IMG/VR virus record: IMGVR_UViG_3300032893_000258
Coordinates: 1-25,580 of that record
DNA: 25,580 nt
Reading direction: 5' to 3' (one strand)
Source of the DNA: a virus
The notes beneath the pieces are model-generated. The model did no database searches, was not told the DNA's origin, and worked only from the letters and a program-made list of their open reading frames with translations. The position numbers were made by a program, and so were the translations under genes. Below are positions 13,195 through 22,516 of the stretch, one piece after another (position 1 is the stretch's first letter; the number at the start of each line of letters is the position of its first letter).

Positions 13195-14646
13195 ATGAAG
13201 GTAACTGTCTGCACGATGAATTACAATCTTGGTAATTTCATCGGGGAAACCATCAAAAGCGTATTGGCGCAGACTTTTACCGATTTTGAGTATATTATTA
13301 TCGATGACGCGTCCACCGATGATTCGCTGGATGTCATCGATTCCTTTGACGATCCACGTATCCGCGTTATTCCGCTGCGTGAAAACAGCGGAAATCCTGA
13401 TATATTGGCAAATATGGCCTTGGAACAGGCTAAAGGCGATTATTTTACAATTATTCCCTCCGATGACGTATGGGAACCTCAATATCTAGAAAAAACAGTG
13501 GGGAAACTTGATGCCGACCCTGTTTTTGGCTCTGTCATCACGCATTTAAGCCTTATTGACGAAGATTCAAAGCTTTATGGCAAGCCACATCCTTGCGACA
13601 CCATCCTTGAAGAGCCTAATCGGGGACAAGGGGAATGGCTGCAACTGCTCTATGCTGGTAATCGTATCCGTGGTGGCTTCATTTTCCGCCGTTCGCTGAA
13701 TATTGGGGAATTCGATACATCCCTGGCGCAGTTGGCGGATTTGGATTTTTACATCCGCGCCATTAAGGCCGCGCCGATTTTCGTTGTAAGAGAAAAATTA
13801 ATGAAAATCCGCGTTCGCGGCAATGAAAACCGTTGCGCTGAAACATCAAAAAATATAGAAGCGCACATTAAAAATTTAGGCATCATCCAGCGGCGTTATT
13901 ACCGCACTCCAGTGAACCGCTCTGCCCCAAAATTAATTATCGCCACGCCATTTTATGAAGCCAAGGGGTTTTCGCCTTATATCGACTCCATCGTAAAGAC
14001 GGGTAGGCTTCTGGATAAAATGGGTATTGATTGGGAATTCATGAGTCTTTCCGGGGATTCTTACGTTGACCGCGCCAGAAACACCATTTGCGCTAAATTT
14101 CTTGAAAGCGACGCTACTCATTTATTGCTTATCGATTCCGATGAATCATGGGATGAAAACGCCATTCCCAAAATGCTGGCCTGCGATAAGGAAGTGATCG
14201 GAGGAGCTTATCCGCAAAAAAACAACTGGGATACATGGAGTAGCATACCTTATACGCCTGATAATAAAATCATCGGGGAATCCTGCAATGGTGAGCATAT
14301 TATCGAGGCGCAATGCGTGAGCGCGGGATTTATGATGGTCAAAAGAGAAATTTTGGAGGAATTTGAAAAATATTATCCCCAGATGTGCTATACTGACACC
14401 AGCGCGTCTCCTGAGCGCCCCATGCGGATGTATATCAGCTTTTTTGAGTGCTTCAGGAGCGGTGGTAGGCGATATGGAGAGGATTACACTTTCTGTAACC
14501 GTGTGCGTGACATGGGAAAGAAAATATGGATTTATCCTTATATCAGTTTCGGACATTATGGTATTCATGGCTGGTATGGGAACTATGCGGAATCCTTATG
14601 CAAGAATCCCGTTACCGAATGTGACCGTTATGGGCGTGTATTATGA
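13195..14646 (+). CDS. Two-domain glycosyltransferase (GT-A folds, first is family 2)
   Basis: 483 residues, start ATG with CGGAGG before it. Domain 1 (1-235): MKVTVCTMNYNLGNFIGETI, YIIIDDASTDDSLDVIDSF and the DxD-like IPSDDVW are family 2 glycosyltransferase landmarks. Domain 2 (about 240-483): PKLIIATPFYEAKGFSPYID, then SYVDRARNTICAKF and LLLIDSDESWDENAIPKML, GGAYPQK, and RRYGEDYTFCNRVRDMGKKI with GHYG; this matches the GT-A-like proteins found in phages and in glycan clusters. Two catalytic units in one chain suggest transfer of two sugars or a transferase plus a regulatory/acceptor domain. Its place among head genes is unusual; targets could be the virion itself, host surface glycans or DNA. 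Stop overlaps the next start (ATGA). No membrane segment. Confidence 0.8.
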   Translation: MKVTVCTMNYNLGNFIGETIKSVLAQTFTDFEYIIIDDASTDDSLDVIDSFDDPRIRVIPLRENSGNPDILANMALEQAKGDYFTIIPSDDVWEPQYLEKTVGKLDADPVFGSVITHLSLIDEDSKLYGKPHPCDTILEEPNRGQGEWLQLLYAGNRIRGGFIFRRSLNIGEFDTSLAQLADLDFYIRAIKAAPIFVVREKLMKIRVRGNENRCAETSKNIEAHIKNLGIIQRRYYRTPVNRSAPKLIIATPFYEAKGFSPYIDSIVKTGRLLDKMGIDWEFMSLSGDSYVDRARNTICAKFLESDATHLLLIDSDESWDENAIPKMLACDKEVIGGAYPQKNNWDTWSSIPYTPDNKIIGESCNGEHIIEAQCVSAGFMMVKREILEEFEKYYPQMCYTDTSASPERPMRMYISFFECFRSGGRRYGEDYTFCNRVRDMGKKIWIYPYISFGHYGIHGWYGNYAESLCKNPVTECDRYGRVL

Positions 14647-14933
14647 CTTTTCCCCGATGGAAATATACAGGCGATAAGGTGACGATAAAAACCGGAGATT
14701 TTATGCGCCCCGGATTGCATGGCCGTATCATTAATTCACAGGAAGAGTTAGACGCGCTCGGCGGCATATGGTATGATACGCCCACCCAGGTTTATGACGC
14801 GCAAAATAAGGGGGCGCCCACGGAAGATGACGAAACAATTGATTCGCTACGCAGGAAACTCGATAAAGCTGGAATTTCTTATGATAAAAGAATTGGGGTT
14901 AATAAATTAAAAGAATTATTGAGTGAGGTATGA
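14643..14933 (+). CDS. Small protein with C-terminal HeH/SAP-like motif
   Basis: 96 residues. Start overlaps the glycosyltransferase stop (ATGA at 14643-14646), so translation is coupled. The N-terminal half (DFMRPGLHGRIINSQEELDA) is unrecognised. Residues about 65-96 (DSLRRKLDKAGISYDKRIGV, then KLKELLSEV) fit the helix-extended loop-helix (HeH/LEM/SAP-like) unit seen at the ends of many phage head proteins, a small DNA- or protein-binding element. It probably attaches to the head-tail connector or DNA. The stop overlaps the start of the gp4-like gene by 4 bases (ATGA). Confidence 0.6.
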   Translation: MTFPRWKYTGDKVTIKTGDFMRPGLHGRIINSQEELDALGGIWYDTPTQVYDAQNKGAPTEDDETIDSLRRKLDKAGISYDKRIGVNKLKELLSEV

Positions 14934-15661
14934 CGGCTGTTTTGCAGATAATCACCGATGCGATGATGGACATCGGGGCGCTCGCGCTGGAAGAAACGCC
15001 GACCGATGCAGAAGCCGCAGCCTGTCTGCGCGCCCTGAATAACCTGCTGGAGACATGGAATACCGAAGAATTGATGATTTACAATGTCACGCCGCATGTC
15101 TTTTCCTATGTGGCCAATCAGCAGAGTTATACAATCGGCACAGGCGGAGATTTCAACGTCCCGCGACCGGTCAAAATTGAAGGAGCATTTAACCGCGGGA
15201 ACGCCAGCACTCCCAGCGAATTCGATATTCCTATATATGTTACTGAAAATCCTGACGAATACAGTTCCATTATATCCAAGCGCATCGCAACGGTTCTGCC
15301 GCTGGTGGTTTATGATAATGGGGACTATCCGTTAAAAACTCTTTATTTCTGGCCTATCCCCACTGATACTACATACGCCCCCGTCTTATGGTACTGGACG
15401 CCCGTTTCGTCCTTTGCTACGACATCGGACACTGTTTCGCTTCCTCCGGGCTATCAAAGGGCACTACAAAAAAATCTTGCCCTGGAAATCTGTCCTGCTT
15501 TCGCGGCAGCTCCTTCACAATTGCTTGGCGCTCAGGCGATGGAATCAAAGGCGCAGATAAAGAGAATTAACTATACAGTTGACGTGCTCGATATGCCGAG
15601 CGGAATCCCCGGCACGGAGCGCCGCTGGGGGCTTGGCCAATTCCTTGCCGGTTATCCTTAG
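14930..15661 (+). CDS. Head closure / tail accessory factor, P22 gp4-like
   Basis: 243 residues. The opening MTAVLQIITDAMMDIGALAL, then ETPTDAEAAACLRALNNLLE and TWNTEELMIYNVTPHVFSYV, followed by QQSYTIGTGGDFNVPRP, is the typical start of podovirus gp4-type connector proteins, which bind under the portal and start tail assembly. A beta-rich region with LPPGYQRALQKNLALEICPA follows; the end is GTERRWGLGQFLAGYP. It is longer than P22 gp4 (166), as is common for homologues outside Salmonella. Start ATG 14930 overlaps the previous stop (ATGA), with GAGTGAGG before it. It precedes the gp10-like gene, as in P22. Confidence 0.8.
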   Translation: MTAVLQIITDAMMDIGALALEETPTDAEAAACLRALNNLLETWNTEELMIYNVTPHVFSYVANQQSYTIGTGGDFNVPRPVKIEGAFNRGNASTPSEFDIPIYVTENPDEYSSIISKRIATVLPLVVYDNGDYPLKTLYFWPIPTDTTYAPVLWYWTPVSSFATTSDTVSLPPGYQRALQKNLALEICPAFAAAPSQLLGAQAMESKAQIKRINYTVDVLDMPSGIPGTERRWGLGQFLAGYP

Positions 15662-15673
15662 CATGGGGGTATT

Positions 15674-17149
15674 ATGCCGCGCTTATCCACTGCTGCAAAG
15701 GCCGCTTCTTCCCGGCATAACGGCTCGCGTTTTCCTTTTGTCGGGCCAAGTTATGTTTACAACAGCCTTAATTTTGACTGCCAGCGGTCTGTAAACATTT
15801 TTCCGGTTATCAGCGAAGCAAAAGACAGCAAATCCCAGATCGGCATGATGGGGACGCCTGGCTTAAGTCAATTCGCAGCTCCCGTGGTTTCCCCTGCCCG
15901 TAATAGCTGGGTAGTACAGGATAGATGCTTTTTCGTGCTTGGTCCCTATCTCTACGAAATTTTCAGTGATGGCACGAGCACATTACGCGGCACCATGCTT
16001 ACCTCCACCGGATTTGTCGGGATTTCCGATAACGGGACGCAGATCTGCATCGTGGATGGCGATAATGGGTATATTTTTACTCTAGCAACCAATGTTTTCG
16101 CCCAGATAACATCTGCGGGCTGGCGCGGGTCGAATACCATCTGTTATATTGACGGCTATTTCATGTTCCAGGAACCGGGGACAGGAGTTTACTACATCAG
16201 CGCCATTAATGACGGCAGCAATATCGACAGCCTTGATTTCGCCAGCGCGGAAGGCCTGCCGGATAATATTGTAGGAGTAGCAGCCGTTCACAAGCAAGGA
16301 TGGCTATTCGGTACGGAATCAGTCGAAGTGGTTTATGATAGCGGGGCGGCTGATTTCCCCTTTCAGCGCATCGAAGGTGTTTTCATGCAATATGGTTGCA
16401 TCGCTTACGGTTCCATTGCGACCAACGCCAATACGGTTTTCTGGCTCGGGCAGGATCCGCAAGGTTCCGGCATCGTGTGGATGGCAAATGGCTATCAGCC
16501 GCAGCGTATCAGCACATTCGCGGTTGAATATGCCTTACAGGGGTACGCTGATTTATCTTCGGCTACAGGATACACTTATCAGGAGGGCGGTCATTATTTT
16601 TATGTTCTTAACTTCCCGGAAAACACATGGGTTTACGATGTCACTACCCAGCAATGGCATGAACGCTGTTATCTTAATACAAATACGGGGCTTTATGAAC
16701 GCCACCGGGCGGAGTGCCATGCCTTCGCCTTTGGCAAGCATCTGGTCGGGGATTATGAAAACGGCATCATTTATGAACAGTCATTAAATATTTACGACGA
16801 TAACGGGCATCCTAAAAGGTGGCTGCGCGCCGCGCCGCATTTTGCCGATGACGAGGAATATTTGTTTCATAAGGAAATGCAAATCATCATGGAAACCGGC
16901 ATAGGGCTGGAATCGGGCGCGGATGAAGACGAAGACCCGCAAATCATGCTGCGCTGGTCTGACGATGGCGGCCATACATGGTCGAATTCGCATTGGCGCA
17001 GCGCCGGAGCCGTCGGGGACTACCGCAAGCGCGTCATCTGGAGGAGGCTTGGCCGCGCGCGGGACAGGGTATATGAAGTTTCTGGTTCAACCAACACCAA
17101 GGTATTCATTAGCGCAGCGCGCCTTGAAATCAGCATGGGATCTGCCTGA
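15674..17149 (+). CDS. Packaged-DNA stabilisation protein, P22 gp10-like
   Basis: 491 residues (P22 gp10 has 472). Start ATG 15674 follows GGGGG. Family landmarks: YVYNSLNFDCQRSVNIFPVI, then GMMGTPGLSQF near residue 60, several WxxDGGHTW-like turns near the end (LRWSDDGGHTWSNSHWRSAG) and GAVGDYRKRVIWRRLGRARD. The fold is a beta-propeller-like hub protein that seals the head under the gp4 ring and binds the needle and tailspikes. The stop overlaps the next start (TGATG at 17147-17151). Confidence 0.85.
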   Translation: MPRLSTAAKAASSRHNGSRFPFVGPSYVYNSLNFDCQRSVNIFPVISEAKDSKSQIGMMGTPGLSQFAAPVVSPARNSWVVQDRCFFVLGPYLYEIFSDGTSTLRGTMLTSTGFVGISDNGTQICIVDGDNGYIFTLATNVFAQITSAGWRGSNTICYIDGYFMFQEPGTGVYYISAINDGSNIDSLDFASAEGLPDNIVGVAAVHKQGWLFGTESVEVVYDSGAADFPFQRIEGVFMQYGCIAYGSIATNANTVFWLGQDPQGSGIVWMANGYQPQRISTFAVEYALQGYADLSSATGYTYQEGGHYFYVLNFPENTWVYDVTTQQWHERCYLNTNTGLYERHRAECHAFAFGKHLVGDYENGIIYEQSLNIYDDNGHPKRWLRAAPHFADDEEYLFHKEMQIIMETGIGLESGADEDEDPQIMLRWSDDGGHTWSNSHWRSAGAVGDYRKRVIWRRLGRARDRVYEVSGSTNTKVFISAARLEISMGSA

Positions 17150-17775
17150 TGGCCAGTGCTACCAATCTCCCGCCTCCTCCTGTCCGTGAGCCTATAACCG
17201 GCGCTGATGGCTTGGTAAGCTCTATATGGAATATATGGTTTATCCAGTTTTATACTCGCGTGGGAGGAGCTATCGCGCCAGATAACACGGATTTGGCGGT
17301 GCTCGATGCCTATGAGGGCATTCCGCAGCCTGCCGCAAAATCTGTTGGGCAGGATACCCTGTTTGATGCGCCTGCGCATCCTTCCGTTTCTTATGACCAG
17401 GAGCTTGCATGGCTTTCAATCAGGCCGTCTCCGCCCACGAAACTCCCTGCGCCGCGTGTCATCGCCTTGGCGGATGCGACTTCTTTCACGCCGAACATTA
17501 ACATTGCGGATATTAACACGCAAACCAACACGCAGGCATTGGGCACGCTTACCGCCAATGCTCCTACTGGTGCCGTTTTGGATGGCCAGGCATGGCAATT
17601 TATTATCAAATCCACCAATGCGCAGACATTTTCATGGAATGCGGCTTATGCTGGAGGAACCACCACAGCTCTGCCAACAGCTTCGACGGGAGGAGGTAAA
17701 ATAGACAGATTTTTCTTTCAATATAATGCAATAAGCAGTAAATGGGAAATCACCAACGCCCAATATGGGTATTAA
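17149..17775 (+). CDS. Putative tail/structural protein at the gp26 position
   Basis: 208 residues, start coupled to the previous stop (TGATG). The N terminus has PVREPITGADGLVSSIWNIW then FIQFYTRVGG, a signature I associate with small podovirus structural proteins; the C-terminal half (about 120-208) is a beta domain with DGQAWQFIIKSTNAQTFSWN and ends FFFQYNAISSKWEITNAQYG, like the stalk or tip modules of phage fibres. In P22 this position encodes the tail needle gp26, but the heptad coiled coil of that protein is absent. So I call it a structural protein of uncertain place, possibly a needle substitute. Confidence 0.5.
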   Translation: MASATNLPPPPVREPITGADGLVSSIWNIWFIQFYTRVGGAIAPDNTDLAVLDAYEGIPQPAAKSVGQDTLFDAPAHPSVSYDQELAWLSIRPSPPTKLPAPRVIALADATSFTPNINIADINTQTNTQALGTLTANAPTGAVLDGQAWQFIIKSTNAQTFSWNAAYAGGTTTALPTASTGGGKIDRFFFQYNAISSKWEITNAQYGY

Positions 17776-17789
17776 CAAAGGAGAAAGTT

Positions 17790-17951
17790 ATGGCTAAGAT
17801 GGGAAAAAAGCACCCTGGTTTTAAAGCGGTGCAAAAAAAGATTGAAGGGGAAGGCTACAGTAAGAAATCCGCTGGGGCTATTCTGGCAAATGCCAGCCGA
17901 AAGGCTTCCCCGAAGGCGAAAATGAAGAATCCGCGTCTAAAAAAGGTTTGA
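17790..17951 (+). CDS. Small basic protein, conserved HPGFKAV family
   Basis: 53 residues, start ATG 17790 with AAAGGAGAA. Sequence MAKMGKKHPGFKAVQKKIEG, then GYSKKSAGAILANASRKASP, with about one third Lys/Arg. Such small basic proteins with HPGFKAV and SKKxAGAIL are common between the stabilisation and injection genes of podoviruses. It is presumably DNA- or virion-bound; no function is established to my knowledge. Confidence 0.75.
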   Translation: MAKMGKKHPGFKAVQKKIEGEGYSKKSAGAILANASRKASPKAKMKNPRLKKV

Positions 17952-18059
17952 TTTCCTCTTATCTTGAGGATAATGTACTGAATACATGGCACTTACTATC
18001 CGGCGCTGCGTCACGTTTGCCATGAGCGGGTCTCGCGTGTCCTTTCTAACGGATTCACC

Positions 18060-18398
18060 ATGACCACCAGCGCCAAGAAATTATTCAGCCCTGCCCTGCT
18101 TACGGCATCGGCGGCGACATATTACACCGCGCCGGCAAATACCCATACCATCCTCAAAAAACTTACCTTCACGAATACCGATACGGTAGCGCGCACCATC
18201 ACGGTGTATCTGGTGCCTTCGGCAGGGAGCGCCAGCGCAACCAATACGCTGACTTCCGCGCAAACCATAGCGCCGGGGGCTACTTATGAATGCTTCGAGG
18301 GCGAAGGGCACGTTCTGAATCCTGGGGATTTTCTTCAGGCTTTGGCGTCTACTGCCACCGTCGTTAATATTCAGGGCAGCGGAGTGGAGATTTACTAA
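18060..18398 (+). CDS. Hypothetical beta-sandwich structural protein
   Basis: 112 residues, starting MTTSAKKLFSPALLTASAAT. Alternating hydrophobic residues (HTILKKLTFTNTDTVARTI, then VYLVPSAG and GATYECFEGEGHVLNPGDF) suggest an eight-stranded beta sandwich of the kind common in phage tails and fibre-associated factors. The ribosome binding site is weak; the gene lies 108 bases past the previous stop. Stop and next start overlap (TAATG at 18396-18400), so it is co-translated with the ejection protein. A related-looking protein occurs at 23927-24241. Confidence 0.55.
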   Translation: MTTSAKKLFSPALLTASAATYYTAPANTHTILKKLTFTNTDTVARTITVYLVPSAGSASATNTLTSAQTIAPGATYECFEGEGHVLNPGDFLQALASTATVVNIQGSGVEIY

Positions 18399-19420
18399 TG
18401 GGCTTCCTGAGTGCTATAGGCGGTATAGTGGGAAATCTAGTAGCCCCAGGCATAGGGGGCGCTATCGGCGGCGCGCTGGGTGGTTTGGGTGATTCCGCTA
18501 TTTCCGGCGGTTCAGCATCGGATGCGGCATCTACGCAAGCACAGGGCGCAAATGCGGGCGTAGCGCTGCAAAAGCAGATTTACGAGCAGAACCGCCAAGA
18601 CCAGATGCCATTTTACAATACAGGCGTCGCGGCGAATCAGCAGCTTGCTTATTTGATGGGGTTGAATCCTTCCACATCGGGAACGGCATCCGGTGCACCC
18701 ACTGGCTATACGAAAATGACTGGCCAGGAATATGCCACGATTACGAACGGCAAAGGTGGCGCTGTCGCGCCGGGTTCCTATAGCGTGGCTAATCCAGGGA
18801 GTCCTACAGGCGATACGATTTATGTCCCCACGCAATATGTTCCGCAAGGGTTTCAATCAACGGTCGATAAACTTGCGCCAGGCGCAACGCCTGATTTACC
18901 ACCGGGTTCCAGCGCCGCTAACGGCGCATTCGGCAGCCTTTCCAAGCCATTCTCGGCAGCAGATTTCGTGGCTGACCCCGGCTATCAATTCAGCGTTTCC
19001 GAAGGGGAGAAAGCATTGGAGCGCAGCGCAGCGGCCAAGGGTGGGCTGATGTCAGGCGCGGCGCTGAAAGCCATTACGGAATTCGGACAAGGCACAGCGG
19101 CGCAGGAATACCAACAAGTATACGACCGCTATAATACGAATCAGACAAATCTCTATAATCGGCTGGCGGGGTTAAGCGGAACGGGACAGGTGGCCGCTAA
19201 TAATAATGCTGCTACCGGAACTAATTACGCCAATAATGCGGCAACAGGAATTCAAAATGCCGCGAATTACAATGCTTCCGGCCAGGTAGCCAATACGAAC
19301 GCATGGACGACCGGGCTTAACAGTGCGGTTTCGGGGCTATCCAATTATTTTGGCGGCAATAATGGCTCAACTACGACTGGGAATAGTAGTGTGAATTACG
19401 GGCTGGGAGGGCTGTATTAA
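18398..19420 (+). CDS. DNA ejection protein, P22 gp7-position homologue
   Basis: 340 residues. The N-terminal 35 residues (GIVGNLVAPGIGGAIGGALG) are a glycine-zipper hydrophobic segment suited to insertion in the host membrane. A conserved block at about 188-250 (FVADPGYQFSVSEGEKALER, SAAAKGGLMSGAALKAITEF, EYQQVYDRYNTNQTNLYNRL) is the hallmark of podovirus DNA transfer proteins. The last 100 residues are Asn/Ala/Gly/Thr-rich and flexible. These proteins leave the virion with the DNA and help form a conduit across the envelope. It is the first of three ejection genes in P22 order. Confidence 0.75.
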   Translation: MGFLSAIGGIVGNLVAPGIGGAIGGALGGLGDSAISGGSASDAASTQAQGANAGVALQKQIYEQNRQDQMPFYNTGVAANQQLAYLMGLNPSTSGTASGAPTGYTKMTGQEYATITNGKGGAVAPGSYSVANPGSPTGDTIYVPTQYVPQGFQSTVDKLAPGATPDLPPGSSAANGAFGSLSKPFSAADFVADPGYQFSVSEGEKALERSAAAKGGLMSGAALKAITEFGQGTAAQEYQQVYDRYNTNQTNLYNRLAGLSGTGQVAANNNAATGTNYANNAATGIQNAANYNASGQVANTNAWTTGLNSAVSGLSNYFGGNNGSTTTGNSSVNYGLGGLY

Positions 19421-19421
19421 T

Positions 19422-21008
19422 TTGCCGCTTGATCCAACATATATGGCTTTCAATGTCCTGCGTCCTGACCAGATTGCGGCGGGTGGTCTTGATTTGCAGC
19501 AAAAGCAGCAGGATGTGCAAGCCAGCGTCAATAAAAATTCTTTGTTTCCTCTGGAACGGCAGCAAGTACAGCAGCAAGTACAGCAAGGGGCGAACACGCT
19601 CGATACGGAAAAATTAAAACTGGCCTCGGATAAGCTCGATTATTCGCTGCAATCGCTGTCCCGCGTCCAGAATCAGCAACAGTATGATGCATGGAAACAG
19701 GACATGAACGCCAAAGGGATAGACACGACCGGCGACCCGGACGTTTTCGACCCCAACTGGAAGCAGCAGAGTCTCTTGGAGGGCATGTCCTTAAAAGACA
19801 AACTCACTCTGCAAGCACAGAATCCATTCATGAATCTTGGCGTTGGTGGAGGAATGGGAATAAATTCCGCTATTGCTATGCCCGCCTCTTCCCCTCCGGG
19901 TAATTTACCGGCAAATGTTTTGTTCGCCCAAGAGTCCGGTAATAACCCGAATTCTCCGACAAGTATTAACGGAGCAGTGGGGCAAGCACAAATTATCCCC
20001 GCTACTTTCCAGAGATACGCGCAGCCGGGAGAAGATATTAATAACCCGAAGGATAATGTAGCCGTTGGGCAGCGCATACTCGCTGATTTGCAGCAGAAAT
20101 ATCCCGGCGATGCGGCACGACAAGCGGTGGGTTATTTTTCCGGCGAAGGGAATGTGGCACCCCCGGGAAGCCCGACACCTTGGGTTAAGGATGTCGCCGA
20201 CGGCAATGGCAAAACAGTTTCATCTTATGTGAATGATATTAATAGTAAGATGGGAGGTAATCAATCTTCTCCTGGGATGGCTGCATCTCCTTCGTCTAGC
20301 GGTAAAAATGATCAAGTATTGGCTGCGATGCCCCCACAAATTGCCTCCCAGGTTAAAGCACTGGCTGAGGGAAGGATGGCATTCCCGTCTGGGTTTGCCT
20401 TAAAATCCCCGTACTGGCAGGGGATGTTAAGCGCTGTCAGCCAATATGATCCTTCTTTCGACGCGGTGAACTACAATGCGCGCTCGAAAATGCGCAATGA
20501 TATTACCAGCGGGAAGATAGGGCAAAATATCAACGCTATAAACACTGTTATCGGGCATTTGCAGGTTTTGAGCGATGCAGCCGATAAGCTTAATAATCGC
20601 GGTATTCCCGCATGGAACACTGTGGCCAATCTGACTGAAAGCGCTCTTGGCGATCCACGGGTAAAGAATTTCAATGCGACCAAAAAAGCCGTGGTTGATG
20701 AACTGACGCGGGTTTACCGTGCATCGGGAGGTTCGGAAAATGACATTAAAACCTGGTCTGACGCTATAGATTCATCCGGCTCCCCTGAGCAGTTGCATAG
20801 TGTTATAGCCCAAATTGGCGATTTGCTCGAATCGAAGCTTGACGCCACCAAGGAACAGATCAAGCAAGGCATGGGTACAACGGATATTCCGGTACAGGTT
20901 GTTTCCCCCAAGGCATCGGCAGCGCTTGATGTTTTAAGGCAGCGTAGTGGTGGGCAGCAGGTATCCGCCGCCACAAGCAATCCTCTTGATAAATACATGA
21001 GGCCGTGA
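19422..21008 (+). CDS. DNA ejection protein with lytic transglycosylase domain (gp20 position)
   Basis: 528 residues. TTG 19422 is the likely start (GGGAGGG at 19404-19410); ATG 19443 is an alternative. N-terminal 120 residues form a Gln-rich coiled coil (VQASVNKNSLFPLERQQVQQ). At about 165-270 is a lysozyme-like transglycosylase domain: LFAQESGNNP with likely catalytic Glu171, GAVGQAQIIPATFQRYAQPG and AAVGYFSGEGN-type ending. The C-terminal part (about 300-528) is helical. The domain would cut peptidoglycan to let DNA cross the periplasm during infection. The stop overlaps the next start (TGATG). Confidence 0.8.
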   Translation: MPLDPTYMAFNVLRPDQIAAGGLDLQQKQQDVQASVNKNSLFPLERQQVQQQVQQGANTLDTEKLKLASDKLDYSLQSLSRVQNQQQYDAWKQDMNAKGIDTTGDPDVFDPNWKQQSLLEGMSLKDKLTLQAQNPFMNLGVGGGMGINSAIAMPASSPPGNLPANVLFAQESGNNPNSPTSINGAVGQAQIIPATFQRYAQPGEDINNPKDNVAVGQRILADLQQKYPGDAARQAVGYFSGEGNVAPPGSPTPWVKDVADGNGKTVSSYVNDINSKMGGNQSSPGMAASPSSSGKNDQVLAAMPPQIASQVKALAEGRMAFPSGFALKSPYWQGMLSAVSQYDPSFDAVNYNARSKMRNDITSGKIGQNINAINTVIGHLQVLSDAADKLNNRGIPAWNTVANLTESALGDPRVKNFNATKKAVVDELTRVYRASGGSENDIKTWSDAIDSSGSPEQLHSVIAQIGDLLESKLDATKEQIKQGMGTTDIPVQVVSPKASAALDVLRQRSGGQQVSAATSNPLDKYMRP

Positions 21009-22516
21009 TGCCATTCGATGTAGCAGCAGCCCGTAAGGATGGAGTGCCGGACAGTCAGATCGCTGATTATCTGGCATCGAAGGTCAATTTTGACCTGAAA
21101 GCGGCGCGCAATGACAATGTGCCTGACAGCCAGATTGTTGATTATCTTGCTCCGAAAATCGGCGCGCAGCCATCAAATATCGAATCCGTTGGGCAGGCCG
21201 GACAGACGGTTGCTTCCAATATAATGGAAAATCTCAAGGATGCCGCGACGCAGACAGGGGAAGCCATCTCGAATCCCACGCCCGGTGCGCCCGTTATTCT
21301 CCAGCGCATAGGACAGGTAGGGAATGCCATCCAAGGCGTAGGACAGGCGGCGATGGCTCCTGTTGCCGGGCTTGCCACGGCAGCGGTTGAGCCGTTTTTA
21401 CCTGCGGCGTCTCGTTTCGTGAAGGGGCTTGTGCCGAACGACCCGCGTTTCCAGGCGTTGCAGCCTGGGGATGCAGTGCATCAGGTAGCGCGCGGCATCG
21501 GCAGTGACGTAGCGACGGCAGCAGGGCTTGGCATGGCAGCAAATGCCGGACGCGCCGCTGCCCTTGAACGCGCCGGATTGCCGCCTGAGCCGACTCCCAT
21601 GCAAAGATTCGTGGGCAATCAGGCATCCGGGGGCGTGGATGTGCAGCCGACGCCGCAGGCTCCTGCTTCTCCGGCTGTAGCTGTTCCTTCGATTGAAGAT
21701 ATTAAAAATAAAGCGGTGGATTTTTACAATTCAGCGGAATCCAAGGGCGGTCTGTTGAAAGAAGATGTAGTGAACAATGTGATTAATACAGCCAACCAGG
21801 AAGCCGGTTTACAATCACAGGAAGGACGCACTTTTGCTGGTGATAATGCTGTTACAAAAACTTTGGCCGATTTGGATAAGTTGCGTGACAAGCCAATTTC
21901 CCTGAAAGGATTAGGCGAAATAGACGACGACATCGGCGACAGGATAGGTGCGGCATTCCGCGCTGGGAATAATGAGCAAGCGACAAAACTTATGAAAATA
22001 AGGGATACTCTGCGCGATGCTTCCACTTCCGCCGCTCAAAGCGACATGGTCAATCCCAACGGTTTCGCGGATTGGCGAACTGGAGATCAATTATGGACAG
22101 CCTATCGTTCTGCTGATGATGTACAAAAAATTATTGAAAATGGAATGCGCGCCGATGTCCCCTCTACGGCAATCAAGAATGGTTTTAAAACTTTTATCAG
22201 GAATGAAAAAAATTTAAGGCCATTCACAGAAGCAGAGAAAACGGCATTGCGGCAGGCAGCGAAGACCGGGCTTGTCACTGCTGCCTTAAAAAGCGTTGGG
22301 AGCAAGATAATAACCGGGGTTGCAGCTGGTGGTGCAGGGTTTGCTGGAGGCGGCATTCCCGGAGCATTAGTCGGCTCAGCTATTGGCCAGGCAGTTGGGT
22401 ATCCGATGCGGGCAGCAGCAACGGCTATACAAGCAGGCAAAGGGCAAAATGTCATTAATATGATAGGGCAACGCCCTGTAGTGCAGCAGGCATTCAAAAA
22501 AGGACTCAAACCATGA
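21008..22516 (+). CDS. DNA ejection protein (gp16 position), two N-terminal repeats
   Basis: 502 residues. ATG 21008 overlaps the previous stop (TGATG); GTG 21005 is possible. The N terminus repeats the motif FDVAAARKDGVPDSQIADYL about 25 residues apart (second copy FDLKAARNDNVPDSQIVDYL). Long Ala/Gly stretches follow (GVGQAAMAPVAGLATAAVEP), a helical middle, and a C-terminal glycine-zipper (IITGVAAGGAGFAGGGIPGA) fit for membrane insertion. Third ejection gene as in P22. Stop overlaps the next start by 4 bases (ATGA). Confidence 0.7.
   Translation: MPFDVAAARKDGVPDSQIADYLASKVNFDLKAARNDNVPDSQIVDYLAPKIGAQPSNIESVGQAGQTVASNIMENLKDAATQTGEAISNPTPGAPVILQRIGQVGNAIQGVGQAAMAPVAGLATAAVEPFLPAASRFVKGLVPNDPRFQALQPGDAVHQVARGIGSDVATAAGLGMAANAGRAAALERAGLPPEPTPMQRFVGNQASGGVDVQPTPQAPASPAVAVPSIEDIKNKAVDFYNSAESKGGLLKEDVVNNVINTANQEAGLQSQEGRTFAGDNAVTKTLADLDKLRDKPISLKGLGEIDDDIGDRIGAAFRAGNNEQATKLMKIRDTLRDASTSAAQSDMVNPNGFADWRTGDQLWTAYRSADDVQKIIENGMRADVPSTAIKNGFKTFIRNEKNLRPFTEAEKTALRQAAKTGLVTAALKSVGSKIITGVAAGGAGFAGGGIPGALVGSAIGQAVGYPMRAAATAIQAGKGQNVINMIGQRPVVQQAFKKGLKP

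Noticed and set aside
17986-18063. 25-codon frame overlapping the start at 18060 (ATGA)
   Set aside because: No ribosome binding site at usable distance; overlap alone is weak support.
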